Below, piece by piece: positions 56,071 to 63,310 of a DNA stretch of 64,000 nucleotides. The notes beneath the pieces were generated by a model that was not told the origin of the DNA, made no database searches, and saw nothing but the letters and a program-made list of their open reading frames with translations. The DNA is from G963663775 sp963663775 (GTDB lineage Bacteria; Bacillota; Clostridia; Oscillospirales; Butyricicoccaceae), in contig OY760624.1 of the NCBI GenBank assembly GCA_963663775.1, positions 1,922,001 to 1,986,000 of the forward strand, read 5' to 3'. The first letter of the stretch is position 1. Each line of letters starts with the position of its first letter. A program made the position numbers and the translations under genes.

Positions 56071-56358
56071 CTAGGTTTGTGAATGGTTGTATTTGTGTAA
56101 TAGATATTGTGCGTGTTCGGCATCTGCTTGCCGGACACGGAGATAATATAAGACGGAATTGTCCATGGCATAGCCAAATTGCTCGGCAAAAGACCGTTGA
56201 TGATTGGGGACATAATTTTTTTGCTTTTGTATGAACGGGATTTTGTTGGCAGTTAAAATTGCTTTCGCTTTTTGCACATCCGCTATGGAGAAGCTGAGAT
56301 AGACCTCTGCTGTTTTTCGATTGGCAAAGGACTGGCGAAAAAAGGCAAGTAAAGGCAT
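56071..56358 (-). CDS. Small protein, possible DUF2007-like fold
   Basis: A 95-aa protein with a repeated alpha/beta pattern (EVYLSFSIADVQKAKAILTANKIPFIQ; SVLYYLRVRQADAEHAQYLLHKYN), like the DUF2007 or ferredoxin-like signal proteins. ATG follows AGAAGGA. It precedes the two-helix gene by 13 bases in the same direction. Confidence 0.62.
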   Translation of the reverse strand: MPLLAFFRQSFANRKTAEVYLSFSIADVQKAKAILTANKIPFIQKQKNYVPNHQRSFAEQFGYAMDNSVLYYLRVRQADAEHAQYLLHKYNHSQT

Positions 56359-56461
56359 AAAATCAAATCCTTCTTTTTATTTTATGGTATGAAAAAAGGC
56401 AGCAGACGAAGAATGCTGCCCGTGGGGTTATAAGGAATAAAAATACATTTCGCATTGAGCA

Positions 56462-56499
56462 GTTCCCCCTAATATAGTAAAATAAACATTAGAGGGAAC
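56462..56499. repeat. 12-bp inverted repeat in the 56359-56559 gap
   Basis: GTTCCCCCTAAT and ATTAGAGGGAAC are complementary except for one position, around a 14-base AT-rich loop. No T run follows, so a binding site or RNA element is more likely than a terminator. Confidence 0.5.
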
Positions 56500-56539
56500 A
56501 GCGGGATATGTTCTTTCGGTTTAAAACCTCTTCGGTGGT

Positions 56540-56826
56540 GGTGCGCCGGAGGCGTTTTTTTATTTTGCGGTGTTTTCCCAGACAGGGAAGTTGAGCAGTT
56601 TTTTTAAAACGTATCTATAAGCGGTGGATAGGCAGACATGCAGATACTCTTTTCCCTGTGGGTTTAAATTGCGATAGGCTGCAAGGAGTTTGCGCTCGTC
56701 CGCCGTTAATTCTATCCTTGTTGGATGCTTTGACATGGTTTGTATATCCCCTCCGAAATTATCAAAAAGGGGAACAGGGAAATTCTTTCGCCTTCGGTGG
56801 TCGCTCGCCGATGGCGTCTTTTTTTT
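56540..56826. repeat. Two related hairpins behind the small gene and the repressor gene
   Basis: At 56540-56567 and 56787-56824 the plus strand has CTTCGGTGGT, then CGCCG, two bases and GGCG, then a T run. The shared pattern forms a stem. Each copy lies just after the stop of a minus-strand gene. Confidence 0.55.
56560..56736 (-). CDS. Small protein resembling the repressor C-terminal tail
   Basis: A 58-aa ORF (MSKHPTRIELTADERKLLAAYR...) with GGAGGGG about 10 bases before the ATG. Its ELTADERKLLAAYRNLNPQGKEYL resembles the tail of the adjacent repressor (SPTEQQLIEDYRSLTPKWQEHI). Both genes are followed by nearly the same hairpin, which suggests partial duplication of the repressor end. A helical oligomerisation module is possible. 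Confidence 0.6.
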   Translation of the reverse strand: MSKHPTRIELTADERKLLAAYRNLNPQGKEYLHVCLSTAYRYVLKKLLNFPVWENTAK

Positions 56827-57217
56827 ATGTGTGTTTTTCGGAAGCTTCGCTGCGTTCCCGCTGGCAGGACACCTTGGATACTTTCATGGTGATGCGGATG
56901 TGCTCCTGCCATTTGGGGGTTAAACTGCGATAGTCTTCAATGAGCTGTTGCTCAGTGGGAGATGAGGAATTATTTATTGAACAATGATAAGGTGAAGTTT
57001 TATAAGAAATCTCATCTATTTCATCATTGCAAAGATAATCTAATGTAACACCCAAAAAATTAGAAATGCCTTTTAAGGTGCTTAGTTTGGCATTTTCGTA
57101 ACCTTTCGTAAAAAGACTTACAATAGTTGTGTATGGGATACCTGATTCGTTAGCTAAGCCATGTTTAGAAAGATTATTTTGTTTTAGTAGAAAATCTAGC
57201 TTCTCAGTTAAAATCAC
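56825..57217 (-). CDS. Cro/CI-type (XRE) transcriptional repressor of the element
   Basis: A 130-aa regulator with an N-terminal helix-turn-helix: LTEKLDFLLKQNNLSKHGLANESGIPYTTIVSLFTKGYENAKLSTLKGISNFLGVTLDYL, the full XRE pattern, then a short helical tail. GTG 57217 follows GGGGGATAGCACCC; the frame is open to 57271 without another site. Its promoter region holds three operator-like palindromes, so it likely controls itself and the early genes. Confidence 0.85.
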   Translation of the reverse strand: MILTEKLDFLLKQNNLSKHGLANESGIPYTTIVSLFTKGYENAKLSTLKGISNFLGVTLDYLCNDEIDEISYKTSPYHCSINNSSSPTEQQLIEDYRSLTPKWQEHIRITMKVSKVSCQRERSEASEKHT

Positions 57218-57242
57218 GGGTGCTATCCCCCTTTTTATTTTT

Positions 57243-57354
57243 ACAATACCACATGAAAAAGGGGAATGCAATAAAAATACGATGCATCATAAAAAAGTGG
57301 TTGAAAAATATGATGTAGCGTATATTATTTAGGGATGGTTACGATGTGTCGTAT
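57243..57354. promoter_or_regulatory. Divergent promoters with three operator-like palindromes at 31-bp period
   Basis: Three 16-bp palindromic sites, ATACGATGCATCATAA (57277-57292), ATATGATGTAGCGTAT (57308-57323) and TTACGATGTGTCGTAT (57339-57354), start exactly 31 bases apart. The repressor promoter is TTGCAT (57271-57266) and TATTGT (57248-57243) on the minus strand, 17 bases apart, next to site 1. The early promoter is TTGAAA (57301) and TATTAT (57323) on the plus strand; site 2 lies in its spacer and site 3 just downstream of the start. This matches a CI/Cro-like operator. Confidence 0.72.
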
Positions 57355-57373
57355 ATTTGGCATCGAACCATCT

Positions 57374-57659
57374 AAAGCGGTGCGGTCTCCATGATGGGTG
57401 GGGAAGGCGAGCAGATTCAGCAATTAGTGGCTGCCGAATTTTTATTAACCCGAGAGAGTAAATCTTGTTCCAGTTCGGGAGAAAACCCAGATAGATCGAT
57501 TAGGAAATGCAGGTCTTGCCGTTTTTCTTCCGTAATATGCGCAGTGTTTATCATGGAGAGCATTTCGTTATACTCTCGTTCCATGGATGAACCTGTTGCA
57601 ATCGTACCAAAAGGGTTATGTTCCATAGCGACTTCCTTTCTTGGAGACCGCACGCTTTC
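57374..57659. repeat. 17-18 bp inverted repeats around a small ORF (possible invertible segment)
   Basis: AAAGCGGTGCGGTCTCCA at 57374-57391 and TGGAGACCGCACGCTTT at 57642-57658 are complementary with one single-base gap. They flank the 57417-57626 ORF, which runs against the early promoter. An inversion would bring it into line with that promoter. Confidence 0.55.
57417..57626 (-). CDS. Small protein inside the inverted repeats
   Basis: A 69-aa protein (MEHNPFGTIATGSSMEREYNEMLSM..., helical, with a ...SPELEQDLLSRVNKN tail) without known family. GAAAGGAAGTCGCT precedes the ATG at 57626. The frame extends upstream to 57806 but without a ribosome site. It points toward the operator array, opposite to the early genes. 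Confidence 0.6.
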   Translation of the reverse strand: MEHNPFGTIATGSSMEREYNEMLSMINTAHITEEKRQDLHFLIDLSGFSPELEQDLLSRVNKNSAATNC

Positions 57660-57711
57660 GTACCTTGTTATATCACCAACGACGGACAGCAAACAGAAAG
57701 GGTGACAGAAT

Positions 57712-57930
57712 ATGTTTGAAAATTTGCGGCTGGAAATGTATAAACGGCGGATGTCGATCGCCGACTTGGCGAAGATTCTTGGCATCAGCGAGGGAGCGAT
57801 GCGCAAAAAGCTGACGGGACAGAACGAATTAAAAATGAACGAGATTCAAAAAATCGCAGAAGTCTTTGAAATGGATTTCGGTGGCGCATGGAAATATTTA
57901 TTTGCACAGACGGGAAGCCGCGCGGGGTAG
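57712..57930 (+). CDS. Cro-like XRE regulator
   Basis: A 72-aa helix-turn-helix protein (LEMYKRRMSIADLAKILGISEGAMRKKLTGQNELKMNEIQKIAEVF), the first plus-strand gene of the early region. Its size and place fit a Cro-type antirepressor. ATG follows AGAAAGGGTGACAGAAT. Confidence 0.82.
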   Translation: MFENLRLEMYKRRMSIADLAKILGISEGAMRKKLTGQNELKMNEIQKIAEVFEMDFGGAWKYLFAQTGSRAG

Positions 57931-57952
57931 CGGAGCGAAAGGAGGTGGTGAG

Positions 57953-58129
57953 GTGTGCAATCGTTCCGCAAGAGAATGCGTGAAAAATAGTGCATGGATT
58001 GCAGAAGGAGATAAAGAAAGAGCGGAACAAATTCTCAAACTGCTGGAAGGGCTTGAGATTCAGACCGCTCGCTCTTTGTTAGAACAATGCAAGATGATAC
58101 TGAGCACTTGTAAAGTGCAGTGGGACTAA
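57953..58129 (+). CDS. Small early-region protein
   Basis: A 58-aa helical protein (CNRSARECVKNSAWIAEGDKERAEQILKLLEGLEIQTARSLLEQCK...). GTG 57953 follows AAAGGAGGTGGTGAG, and the repeated 18-bp motif lies just upstream. No family recognised. Confidence 0.6.
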   Translation: MCNRSARECVKNSAWIAEGDKERAEQILKLLEGLEIQTARSLLEQCKMILSTCKVQWD

Positions 58130-58293
58130 CTTTTTGGCGTTGGAAGTGCGCCCAGCATTGCAGAATAGGTTTGTTCGTACTTTATGGCATATTGCACAGG
58201 TGACCAATCGGGTTCGGCATGCTTCTCCATGTATTGCAGGGCAAGCAATGCGATACGAGCCTCTTTCGTCATTATAATACCTTGTGGTTGCAT
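58126..58293 (-). CDS. Small unknown protein, convergent with the early genes
   Basis: A 55-aa protein (MQPQGIIMTKEARIALLALQYMEKHAEPDWSPVQYAIKYEQTYSAMLG...). ATG 58293 follows ATAGGGAGGTCGATACC. It overlaps the preceding early gene at the stop codons. No family recognised. Confidence 0.55.
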   Translation of the reverse strand: MQPQGIIMTKEARIALLALQYMEKHAEPDWSPVQYAIKYEQTYSAMLGALPTPKS

Positions 58294-58349
58294 GGTATCG
58301 ACCTCCCTATAATAAAATACGTTTTTCTTCAAATATCTCTTGTTTTCAT

Positions 58350-58691
58350 AGAATTACGCCAATTTCAAAAGAGCGATTGCGAAGCAGCACTGCATCCAGT
58401 GCACCAAAACAGGAAAAATGGGTATGACAACCAAAGCGTCGCTTGTTTTCGCAATATTTTGGCCATGGTAACCCACTATTCCTGCGGCGGCAAACCTCCC
58501 ATGTCTAACAGGGTCATTGCCCTAAATTCCTTCGTCCTGCCTGCCCACAGATGGGTGTCAGCGATGCTCCTTTACCGAGTCTGTGCTCTGATGGTGAAAT
58601 TTTGACTGACTACCTGCTCTTTTGTCTTTGGATTGCCTTGCTACCCGACCCAACTGTGACGCTCCCGACGGGTCATTGTGTGATATTGCCC
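58350..58691 (-). ncRNA. Candidate bridge/seek RNA region of element 1
   Basis: A 340-base stretch without a good ORF directly 3' of the IS110 transposase gene, GC-rich with several possible short stems. By family knowledge IS1111-type elements encode a structured RNA here that pairs with target and donor DNA. No fold was computed. Confidence 0.35.
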
Positions 58692-59972
58692 TTAAGCTGC
58701 TATTGCTGCCGGACGGTGGATGTCACCAAGCAACCGTACTGGATCATAGTCCTCATCTTTAGTTGCAAGGGCGAAAAACACCCGAATTAACTTGCAGCAT
58801 AGCGTAATGAGCGATTGTTTTTTCTTCAGCGGATTCTCTTTGCGTCTCGTGTAATAGCCGTGGATTTCTCCGAATTCTTGATTGGTTGCTACCACGGGCA
58901 GAATGGCTCGGAATAGCAGTGCCCGTAGGCGATGCCTGCCACGTTTGCTGATCCCGCTTTGTCCCCGGTGTTTACCGGAGCTGTTTTCGCGAATCGCCAA
59001 TCCAGCCAGTTTCTGAATCTGTTTTGGAGACTGAAAACGTCCCAAATCTCCAACCTCGGCAAAGAAACCAGCGATGGTGAGTAGTCCAATTCCCTTGATG
59101 GCGAGCAGCTTCTGAACCGCCGGAATCTGCTCGCACAGTTCTTCTACAAGAGCCATAACGCTGTCATATTGCGTATGCTTGGCATGATAGTCCTCCAGAA
59201 GTAGCCGAATCTCCATGCGAGCAGCGATGCTGCCTTCGGTGCAGCCCATGCTGTGTTTTGCCGTTTCATACAGAGTCTGTGCTCTTTTCATTCCAACGGC
59301 CCGCAGCTTGTTTGTACGCCATAGCTGGTTGATTCCTTCTGCTCCTGTCTTGACGACATCTACGGGCAATGGGGCACTGCCCAGCACCAACAGGCTGCTC
59401 TGTGCTTTGAAATCCCCAAATACCTCGTGATATTCAGGAAAGTAAATCTTGAGCCAGCGCTCAATTCGGTTCTGGATTGCCACTAACTCCCGTACGATTC
59501 GCTCACGGCAGTTCATGGCGATACGCAGTTCCGCGTACACGCCTTCCGGAATATATGGAACGTGATATCTTCCATCGATGACCAGCTTGGCGATGGTTTT
59601 GGGGTCTTTGCTGTCCGTCTTGCTCGGATGATTGTCGTCCAGCTCCTTGCATTGCTTGACGTGGTATGGATTGACCAGTACGAGCCTGATACCTTGATCT
59701 CTCAGATATGACGCCAGGCTAAACCAGTAATGTCCTGTGGGCTCTGCGCCTACCATAATATTGCTCTGTGCGGTCTCTCCAGATAAGCTTTTGATCCATG
59801 CCTGAAACTGTCCAAATCCTTCTCCGTTGTTTGCGAAACGAAACACACGACCAAGCTCCACGCCTCGCCAGTTAAATGCTCTGGCATAATGCGTTTCGCT
59901 GCCGATGTCCACACCGATGACGATTGTTTCTGTTGTAACTTGACTTATCTTCTCATTCTGGGTAAAATTCAT
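58692..59972 (-). CDS. IS110-family DEDD transposase, complete
   Basis: A 426-aa transposase. The RuvC-like DEDD domain has VIGVDIGSETHYARAF, the Glu in VGAEPTGHYW, and KTDSKDPKTIAKLV with the Asp pair. The C-terminal transposase_20 domain has IKGIGLLTIAGFFAEVGDLGRFQSPKQIQKLAGL...HRGQSGISKRGRHRLRALLF with the catalytic Ser. Frame intact, so the element may be active. Confidence 0.92.
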   Translation of the reverse strand: MNFTQNEKISQVTTETIVIGVDIGSETHYARAFNWRGVELGRVFRFANNGEGFGQFQAWIKSLSGETAQSNIMVGAEPTGHYWFSLASYLRDQGIRLVLVNPYHVKQCKELDDNHPSKTDSKDPKTIAKLVIDGRYHVPYIPEGVYAELRIAMNCRERIVRELVAIQNRIERWLKIYFPEYHEVFGDFKAQSSLLVLGSAPLPVDVVKTGAEGINQLWRTNKLRAVGMKRAQTLYETAKHSMGCTEGSIAARMEIRLLLEDYHAKHTQYDSVMALVEELCEQIPAVQKLLAIKGIGLLTIAGFFAEVGDLGRFQSPKQIQKLAGLAIRENSSGKHRGQSGISKRGRHRLRALLFRAILPVVATNQEFGEIHGYYTRRKENPLKKKQSLITLCCKLIRVFFALATKDEDYDPVRLLGDIHRPAAIAA

Positions 59973-60171
59973 TTTGACGACCTCCGTTGTTTTTGAGTTT
60001 GGATTTCATCTGGCCAGATTTCATCCTCTCAATCCTAACCGGAGGTTGTCTTTTTTGCAATTCCCGTTTTTACCCCTTACAGGAATGCTCCTTTCTGCAT
60101 TCAGTATAGCAGGAAGGAAAAGGGAAGACAAGCGCGTGGTAGCGGAGCGAAAGGAAAGGAGGTGACGGGAG

Positions 60172-60324
60172 ATGTTCGTAAATTTGAAATTCGAAAACGC
60201 AGAAATTGAAGAATGCTTACGGAAGATTCGAGAAGCAGTAGGCATTATTCAAACAGAAAATATGAAGCTTCATGTGCTGACGATGAGCGCAGAAACAACA
60301 GAAAACGCCGACAGCGGCGACTGA
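60172..60324 (+). CDS. Small early-region protein (50 aa)
   Basis: A 50-aa helical ORF (MFVNLKFENAEIEECLRKIREAVGIIQ...). AAAGGAGGTGACGGGAG precedes the ATG. It ends in a hairpin (60301-60334: GAAAACGCCG / CGGCGTTTTC) that can serve as terminator. No family recognised. Confidence 0.6.
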   Translation: MFVNLKFENAEIEECLRKIREAVGIIQTENMKLHVLTMSAETTENADSGD

Positions 60325-60334
60325 CGGCGTTTTC
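60301..60334 (+). terminator. Hairpin overlapping the end of the 50-aa gene
   Basis: GAAAACGCCG and CGGCGTTTTC are perfect arms around a 14-base loop and serve as a terminator candidate for both convergent genes. Confidence 0.7.
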
Positions 60335-60341
60335 AAGGAGA

Positions 60342-60545
60342 TTACTTGACAGCATCCATTGATTGGGCGATGGCTTTTGCTAATTCGTCCAGAGCAGCTT
60401 TTGTAGCGTTGCAAAGGTCATGCAACAAGGCTTTTGTAGGTTCATCGGCGGCAGAGTTTTTTAAAATATCGTTGCAGTTCATCATGTAAATATCTGCTGT
60501 GCCGCCAAGTTTTAATTGCAATTTATCGTATATCTCATAATCCAT
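60342..60545 (-). CDS. Small unknown protein, minus strand
   Basis: A 67-aa acidic helical protein (MDYEIYDKLQLKLGGTADIYMMNCNDIL... ALDELAKAIAQSMDAVK). AAAGGGGGGATATT precedes the ATG at 60545. It is divergent from the next plus-strand gene. Confidence 0.6.
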   Translation of the reverse strand: MDYEIYDKLQLKLGGTADIYMMNCNDILKNSAADEPTKALLHDLCNATKAALDELAKAIAQSMDAVK

Positions 60546-60631
60546 AATATCCCCCCTTTCTCGGTATCAGTATAGCAGAGACAGGGAGGGAAGACAAGAG
60601 CGGGGTAGCGGAGCAAAAGGAAAGGACAGCG

Positions 60632-60910
60632 ATGACAAAATACGATAGAATCTACAATCAATATGAGGAAAACCGTGTTGGTACATATGACGAGCTGTTT
60701 GAAAGACAGAAATACACGGACGCATTTTTTCAAAAGATGCGGGAGATTATTCCGGACAACGCCATGCGGGATGCCGCTGTAGATGCGGCACTAGACTATG
60801 CCGGCGGATGCTTTCAAGAGGGCTTCCAGATTGGCTGCAGAGAGTTAGACCGGGTGAACCGAGAAGCGGAAAATGAAGCCATACAGGACAGGCAGGACGA
60901 CATAGATTGA
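60632..60910 (+). CDS. Unknown acidic early-region protein
   Basis: A 92-aa, highly charged protein (MTKYDRIYNQYEENRVGTYDELFERQ..., ending in DRQDDID) preceded by the repeated leader and AAAGGACAGCG. No family recognised. Confidence 0.65.
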   Translation: MTKYDRIYNQYEENRVGTYDELFERQKYTDAFFQKMREIIPDNAMRDAAVDAALDYAGGCFQEGFQIGCRELDRVNREAENEAIQDRQDDID

Positions 60911-60928
60911 CATAGGGAGGTGAGGCGC

Positions 60929-61132
60929 ATGGCGATTGTTCGGACAGGGGAAAGCCATTGGGGGACACACTACTGCGGTATTATTTTCATGGATGATGCC
61001 CTAGAGAACCTTACGGCAGAGAAAATAGAAGGCAATAAGAAGCTTTTTGAGGCTCAAACGGCTAGTATGTATTGCAACTCACAGCGGCGCAAGGCAGAGG
61101 CGAAAAAAGACAATGACAACGAGGGGGCTTGA
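60929..61132 (+). CDS. Unknown small early-region protein
   Basis: A 67-aa protein (MAIVRTGESHWGTHYCGIIFMDDALENL..., basic tail). ATG 60929 follows AGGGAGGTGAGGCGC. It lies in line with its neighbours, likely one transcript. Confidence 0.6.
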   Translation: MAIVRTGESHWGTHYCGIIFMDDALENLTAEKIEGNKKLFEAQTASMYCNSQRRKAEAKKDNDNEGA

Positions 61133-61169
61133 TATAAGCCTCCTCTTGGCAAAAAGGGGACAAGGTGAA

Positions 61170-61484
61170 ATGGAGCACAGCACGATTGAACTGCGTGGGG
61201 CATATCTGGACATGGCGGAATATAACACGCTCTGCGAGGGGCGGCGGCATCTGCACATCCACGATGTGATGGTGAAAGTGAATATCACGCTATTTGACGA
61301 GGTGCAATATATCGTGCTGGGGCATGACCTTTTAACGGAGAAATGGTATCCGCTGGCACGTCCGGCGGACAAGCTGGGGGATGCTTGGAACTATCGCACG
61401 CTACTGCTGGAGGACATGAAACAAGCGATGGTGCAGGGGAAAATGAAGGGAGACACGAAGCATGACAATAAAGAGGATTTTTAA
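61170..61484 (+). CDS. Unknown early-region protein
   Basis: A 104-aa protein (MEHSTIELRGAYLDMAEYNTLCEGRRHLHIHDVMVKVNITLFDE...). ATG 61170 follows CAAGGTGAA. The frame is open to 61047 but the upstream part overlaps the preceding gene. No family recognised. Confidence 0.6.
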   Translation: MEHSTIELRGAYLDMAEYNTLCEGRRHLHIHDVMVKVNITLFDEVQYIVLGHDLLTEKWYPLARPADKLGDAWNYRTLLLEDMKQAMVQGKMKGDTKHDNKEDF

Positions 61485-61602
61485 GCGGGCTGTAGGCGTT
61501 TAGAAAATATGCCAGTGGCATGTTTTTAGCCGAAAGCTGTGGTTCGCTTGCGAACCAAGTTGTAAACAGCGAAGGCAATAGGGAATGGAAGAAGGTGGCG
61601 GA

Positions 61603-61791
61603 ATGAAGCATATCAGCAGCGGGGCAAGGCGCAGACGCATGCAGACCATCGACAACATCAACTTTGCATATGCAGAAAAGCAACATGCACGGCGCAACCA
61701 TGTGAAAGAAGAGCATGCACGGCGGGCGCAGGAAAAGCAAGCAATTGCAACGGGTTGGGGAATGAAAGACCTGCTAACAAAAGTCAAGTAA
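61603..61791 (+). CDS. Small basic early-region protein
   Basis: A 62-aa, strongly basic helical protein (ARRRRMQTIDNINFAYAEKQHARRNHVKEEHARRAQEKQ) that could bind nucleic acid. ATG 61603 follows AAGGTGGCGGA. It is the last gene of the element before the second IS110 copy. Confidence 0.55.
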   Translation: MKHISSGARRRRMQTIDNINFAYAEKQHARRNHVKEEHARRAQEKQAIATGWGMKDLLTKVK

Positions 61792-61895
61792 GAATTTCGA
61801 AAGTTGAGTAGAGGAAAAAAGGGTAACACAAAACAGGCCGTTGAGCATCTCCGAAAAAAACGGCGGCCTTCCTGTTTATTGAGCACAATCAGCGT

Positions 61896-63106
61896 TTAAA
61901 GGGTTATAGTCGAATTTAAGTAAGCATTCACTTTTGCGTAGTAAATACGCAGAAATTTGTTAGCAGATGCCATCATGTAGACCCTATAGGGCTTACCTTC
62001 GGTACGTTTCTTGTCCATAAACTGATAAACAGGTTCGTTTTCTGGAGAGTTCTGTAAAAGCACACTCATTACCAAAAATAGCGTCCTACGCAGCGCAGCA
62101 GATCCACGTTTGGAGATTCTGCGGCTGCGGACATCTACAGTGCCAGACTGGTAAGGGGGTGCATCAATGCCAGCAAAAGCGACTAGTGCCTTCTTAGAGT
62201 GAAAACGGCGCACATCACCAATCTCCGCCATGAGTTGCGGACCAAGTGAGGGCCCAACTCCATACATCTGCATCACAACTGGATATTCGGGCAAGGTGGC
62301 TGCTAACGATCGCATCTCCATCTGTAAAGCTGCAATGGCAGCAGATGTAGCCCTGAGCTGAGAAACGGCTTGTGCCACTAGCAGCTTTGCGGTATCGGTT
62401 TTCGGCATAACACTGACGTGACTGCAGGCGGCTACATAGATTTCAGAGGACTTGTCGTCTCTGAAATAATAGCCGTGTTTTCTACACCACTTCTGGTAGC
62501 GCAGTATAAACGCCTTTTCTGAGAGACTGCAAACACATTCACAGTGCCAGAATGCAGAAATAAAGTCCACCCATTTCTCGCTCCCATCCGCTCTAGGTGC
62601 GCTGTTAAAGAGCCGATTCGCCCCTGGGAAGCTTTGGTCAAGGAGAGAAATCAGGTTATTACCCAGCATGGTACGCAACTTTGTATACTGCCGATACTGA
62701 CGTTGGCATTTCTTCAAAAGGAGTCGCGTATCTTCCTCAGGGAAGTATTGTGGCAGCATGAGCCAACGATCAATCGCATAATTTGCCAGTTTGATGGCAT
62801 CTTTCTTATCGGTCTTGGCTCGTCTTAAACTGTTGTTTCCGTAGTCATGCACTAGCATTGCATTGACCACGGTGACATAAATGCCGGTGTCATGGAGAAA
62901 TCGCGCTACCGGTGCGTGGTAATTGCCCGTGGCTTCCATTACTACGCGGGTCTCACCGTCTAGGCTTTTAAGCAGCCTTGCCAGCTCGCTCAGTTCACTA
63001 GCAGTGTGACGCACTTCAAAGGGAGAGCGTACTACCTCTCCGAAGGGAAAAGCATGATTGCTATCATGCTTTTCCCTTTGGAAACGTCAATGCCTACAGC
63101 GTTCAT
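61896..63106 (-). pseudogene. IS110-family transposase with a one-base frameshift
   Basis: The gene starts at 63106 (MNAVGIDVSKGKSMIAIMLFPS, with the first DEDD aspartate, after CGGAGGACTGATT) and its frame ends at 63032. The rest of the protein, from EVVRSPFEVRHTASELSEL to the C-terminus (61896), is in another frame. Total length is one base short of a 403-codon gene, so one base was lost near 63035-63040. The Glu (VVMEATGNYH), Asp pair (KTDKKDAIKLANY) and transposase_20 domain remain. The break is next to the perfect palindrome at 63043-63078. Confidence 0.85.
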
Positions 63107-63310
63107 AATCAGTCCTCCGATATAAGTAATCTGCAACTGGAATCCATCTTTTACTCGTTGCCGATTCAATCTATTGGGTGACACGAACACTCCGGCATAC
63201 CGGTGGCTCAACCTGCTCAAATCGAACGCTACAACAAGAGGATGGCTGACAGTCTTTCGTGCGGGCGTGGAAACCCAAGGGGGTGATGGTCAGCCAGTTA
63301 CTCCTCTCAG
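63107..63310 (-). ncRNA. Candidate bridge RNA region of element 2
   Basis: About 200 non-coding bases 5' of the transposase start, with an 8-bp perfect stem (63243-63250 / 63289-63296) around a GC-rich loop. By family knowledge IS110-group elements express a bridge RNA here. No fold was computed. Confidence 0.35.

Larger units (their letters stand above)
58350..60060 (-). mobile_element. IS110-family element 1 (IS1111-like layout), ends approximate
   Basis: A complete transposase gene with about 340 non-coding bases on its 3' side (58350-58691) and a short 5' part. Elements of the IS1111 group carry their guide RNA 3' of the transposase gene, which suits this layout. Exact ends were not found; the right end precedes the repeated leader at 60101. 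Confidence 0.65.
60098..60621. repeat. Repeated leader motif of the element
   Basis: GGTAGCGGAGCGAAAGGA occurs at 57926-57943 and 60138-60155, and with one change at 60604-60621. The two right copies share a longer context: TCAGTATAGCAG, then GGGAAGACAAG about 12-14 bases on, then the 18-mer, then AAAGGA and an ATG. All three precede short plus-strand genes. Confidence 0.7.
54013..61800. mobile_element. Phage-like integrated element in cotJC (left part; right end not defined)
   Basis: From about 54013, where cotJC homology stops, the region has a lysogeny-module order: serine integrase at the boundary, small minus-strand genes, Cro/CI-type repressor, operator array, then Cro-like and short plus-strand early genes. 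Most proteins have no recognised function, unlike the flanking core genome. Two IS110-family elements have entered. No phage structural or ICE transfer genes are visible, so prophage versus other integrative element is undecided. The end near 61800 is only where recognisable element genes stop. Confidence 0.7.

Noticed and set aside
57391..57705. Plus-strand 104-aa ORF after the early promoter
   Set aside because: It overlaps the minus-strand 57417-57626 gene, has Cys/Ser-rich low-quality composition and no proper ribosome site; taken as its shadow.
54013..61800. Toxin-antitoxin or abortive-infection module in the element
   Set aside because: Several small overlapping genes fit in size, but none shows a known toxin or antitoxin motif, so the claim cannot be supported.
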